NCBI GenBank assembly: GCA_964636225.1
Contig: CAZWQM010000041.1
Span: 1 to 7,925, forward strand
Source: UBA1858 sp964636225
Lineage (GTDB): Bacteria > Pseudomonadota > Gammaproteobacteria > UBA4575
Length of the DNA stretch: 7,925 nucleotides
Direction: 5' to 3'
In this document: positions 5,959 through 7,925 of the stretch, one piece after another
Layout of the letters: the number at the start of each line of letters is the position of its first letter
Numbering within the stretch: position 1 is the first letter of the stretch
Notes under the pieces: model-generated
What the model was told of the DNA's origin: nothing
Databases searched by the model: none
The model's input: only the letters and a program-made list of their open reading frames with translations
Program-made: the position numbers and the translations under genes

Positions 5959-5964
5959 AAACGT

Positions 5965-7095
5965 TTGAGTACACCAGCCTATTTAGTACTTCAAGACGGA
6001 ACTATCTTCCAGGGTATTTCTATCGGTGCTGAAGGCGTCACTGAAGGCGAAGTGGTTTTTAATACTTCAATGACGGGTTATCAGGAAATTCTTACCGACC
6101 CATCCTACTGTAAACAAATCGTTACACTGACCTATCCCCATATCGGAAATGTGGGAATAAACCAGGAAGATTGGGAATCTAAAAAACTCTATGCAGCCGG
6201 TCTGATAATACGGGATCTCTCGGCTACCACATCCAATTGGCGCTGTGAACAGACACTGCAGGAATATTTGGTCAATCATAATATAGTTGCTATTGCGAAT
6301 ATTGATACGCGAAGTTTAACCCGGCGCCTTAGAGAAAAAGGGGCATTAAACGGGGTCATTGCGACCGGCGATGTTGATATCGACGACGTGCTCAAGCAAG
6401 CCCAATCCTTTGCTGGACTTAAAGGAATGGATTTGGCCAAAGAAGTCACCACTGATAAAACCTATTCCTGGCATGAAAGTGTCTGGTCTATAAAAACTGG
6501 CTATACGAAAGGCGGCAGTTTGAAATATAAAGTGGCAGCGCTGGATTTTGGTGTCAAACATAACATCTTGAGAATTCTCACTGACCTGGGTTGCGAAGTC
6601 GAGGTATTGCCGGCACAAACAACTTTTGCTGAATTATCTGCATTACAGCCGGACGGTGTATTTCTGTCTAATGGCCCGGGTGATCCAGAACCCTGTGACT
6701 ACGCGATAAAAACAATTAAAGAGCTTCTTCAGGTAGGTATGCCTGTGTTTGGGATCTGTTTGGGCCATCAGCTGTTTGGCCTCGCCTGCGGAGCCAACAC
6801 CGTCAAGATGAAGTTTGGACATCATGGCGCAAACCATCCGGTGAAAGATTTGCAATCCGGCAAAGTAATGATAAGCAGTCAAAATCACGGCTTTGCAGTC
6901 GATGAAGATTCTTTGCCGGAAACATTAATTCCTACGCATCGCTCCTTATTTGATGGCAGCCTGCAGGGTGTGCGCCATCGCGATGTGCCGGCATATAGTT
7001 TTCAAGGGCACCCTGAGGCAAGCCCGGGACCGCATGACGTGCGCGAATTATTCCAACCTTTTATAGATGCAATGCACTCAAGACGAAACGCATAA
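5965..7095 (+). CDS. carA: Carbamoyl-phosphate synthase small (glutaminase) subunit CarA
   Basis: CarA hydrolyses glutamine and passes ammonia through a tunnel to CarB for carbamoyl phosphate synthesis, feeding arginine and pyrimidine pathways. The 376 residues fit the family (E. coli 382). The N-terminal domain unique to CarA has GEVVFNTSMTGYQEILTDPSY and TYPHIGNVG. The class I glutamine amidotransferase domain starts near 190 (ALDFGVKHNILR), with LSNGPGDP at 234-241. The nucleophile is Cys265 in GICLGHQ, and the other triad residues are His349 and Glu351 in GHPEASPGPHD. Translation starts at UUG behind a perfect Shine-Dalgarno; E. coli carA, as I recall, also uses UUG. The gene ends in tandem stops TAATAG, and carB follows five bases after the first stop. 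An intrinsic terminator lies just upstream, so expression probably involves read-through or attenuation. Confidence 0.97.
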   Translation: MSTPAYLVLQDGTIFQGISIGAEGVTEGEVVFNTSMTGYQEILTDPSYCKQIVTLTYPHIGNVGINQEDWESKKLYAAGLIIRDLSATTSNWRCEQTLQEYLVNHNIVAIANIDTRSLTRRLREKGALNGVIATGDVDIDDVLKQAQSFAGLKGMDLAKEVTTDKTYSWHESVWSIKTGYTKGGSLKYKVAALDFGVKHNILRILTDLGCEVEVLPAQTTFAELSALQPDGVFLSNGPGDPEPCDYAIKTIKELLQVGMPVFGICLGHQLFGLACGANTVKMKFGHHGANHPVKDLQSGKVMISSQNHGFAVDEDSLPETLIPTHRSLFDGSLQGVRHRDVPAYSFQGHPEASPGPHDVRELFQPFIDAMHSRRNA

Positions 7096-7100
7096 TAGTT

Positions 7101-7925
7101 ATGGCAAAACGTACAGATATTAAATCCATTCTGCTAATTGGCGCCGGTCCTATTGTGATCGGGCAGGCGTGTGAGTTTGACTATTCAGGAGTGCAGGCCT
7201 GCAAAGCTTTGCGCGAAGAAGGTTATAAGGTCATTCTGGTGAATTCAAATCCGGCCACCATTATGACGGATCCGGATACTGCAGATGTTATTTATATCGA
7301 GCCGATTACCTGGCAAACCGTTGCGAAGATCATTGAGAAAGAAAAGCCTGACGCAATATTGCCAACCATGGGTGGGCAAACTGCATTAAATTGTGCACTG
7401 GATCTTGACCGAGAAGGCGTGCTGGAAAAATACCATGTGGAAATGATTGGCGCGACCAAAGAAGCCATTGATATGGCTGAAGATCGAGAAAAATTTAAAT
7501 TAGCGATGGATGAAATTGGTCTTGAGTCCGCCAAATCAGCGGTAGCGCATAGTCTGGAAGAAGCGCTGGAAATCCAGCCCCAAGTCGGCTTCCCTACTAT
7601 TATCCGTCCTTCGTTTACACTGGGAGGAAGTGGCGGGGGTATTGCCTACAACTTGGAAGAGTTTGAAACCATTGTAGCGCGAGGTCTGGATTTTTCGCCT
7701 ACTACTGAAGTATTGCTCGAAGAATCTCTACTGGGTTGGAAAGAATATGAGATGGAAGTGGTGCGGGATCGTGCAGATAATTGCATTATCATTTGCTCCA
7801 TAGAAAACTTTGACCCTATGGGTGTGCATACCGGCGACTCAACAACCGTAGCGCCAGCACAAACGCTTACAGATAAAGAATACCAAATTATGCGTAATGC
7901 CTCTCTGGCAGTATTGCGCAAAATC
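7101..7925 (+). CDS. carB: Carbamoyl-phosphate synthase large subunit CarB (3' end outside window)
   Basis: CarB makes carbamoyl phosphate from bicarbonate, two ATP and the ammonia supplied by CarA. The first 275 residues are present, of about 1070 in the family, running open to the last base. They cover the preATP-grasp part (LLIGAGPIVIGQACEFDYSG, NSNPATIMTDP) and most of the first ATP-grasp domain that forms carboxyphosphate. Residues known to bind ATP in E. coli sit at identical positions: Arg129, Arg169, Glu208, Glu215 and His243. The glycine loop GGSGGG is at 175-180. The allosteric, second ATP-grasp and oligomerisation domains lie outside the window. The ATG at 7101 gives MAKRTDIKSILLIGAG, the usual start. 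There is no clear Shine-Dalgarno and only five bases separate it from the carA stop, so translation is probably coupled to carA. Confidence 0.97.
   Translation, partial: MAKRTDIKSILLIGAGPIVIGQACEFDYSGVQACKALREEGYKVILVNSNPATIMTDPDTADVIYIEPITWQTVAKIIEKEKPDAILPTMGGQTALNCALDLDREGVLEKYHVEMIGATKEAIDMAEDREKFKLAMDEIGLESAKSAVAHSLEEALEIQPQVGFPTIIRPSFTLGGSGGGIAYNLEEFETIVARGLDFSPTTEVLLEESLLGWKEYEMEVVRDRADNCIIICSIENFDPMGVHTGDSTTVAPAQTLTDKEYQIMRNASLAVLRKI

Overview
The window is a conserved, gene-dense chromosomal block, entirely on the plus strand. Its order is hrcA (5' end outside the window), grpE, dnaK, dnaJ, dapB, carA, carB (3' end outside the window). All seven products are recognisable from family motifs and from recalled alignment to well-known homologues. 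I see no mobile element, RNA gene, CRISPR array, prophage trace or unknown gene. No stretch over 300 bases lacks a gene.

The dnaK-dnaJ-dapB-carA-carB order is typical of Gammaproteobacteria. The upstream hrcA excludes the enteric type, which lacks HrcA, and points to lineages that keep both HrcA and sigma-32, such as Xanthomonas-like or Thiotrichales/Chromatiales-like groups. Coding DNA has moderate GC and the spacers are AT-rich. The placement below class level is inference.

Positions 1-3745 hold the heat-shock part. HrcA is the repressor, GrpE the nucleotide-exchange factor and DnaK the Hsp70. A strong sigma-32-type promoter sits on the last codons of hrcA. A degenerate CIRCE-like inverted repeat (the HrcA operator) lies where transcription would start. 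This suggests positive and negative heat-shock control of grpE and the genes after it. The 153-base grpE-dnaK gap has a second, weaker promoter candidate. Positions 3746-4986 hold a stem-loop and then dnaJ, which has no Shine-Dalgarno but an AU-rich tandem repeat before its start.

Positions 5001-7925 hold metabolic genes. dapB makes tetrahydrodipicolinate for lysine and diaminopimelate. carA and carB make carbamoyl phosphate for arginine and pyrimidines. The 157-base dapB-carA gap holds candidate promoters, an AT-rich inverted repeat and a near-perfect Rho-independent terminator ending only 12 bases before the carA ribosome binding site. carA starts with UUG. Any carAB promoter in this gap must read through that terminator, so transcription attenuation is the most interesting regulatory possibility here.

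I found no undescribed system. The points worth a second look are regulatory (dual sigma-32/CIRCE control, the carA leader terminator, the dnaK-dnaJ hairpin), plus one odd residue in DnaK (Ile344 where Thr is expected).
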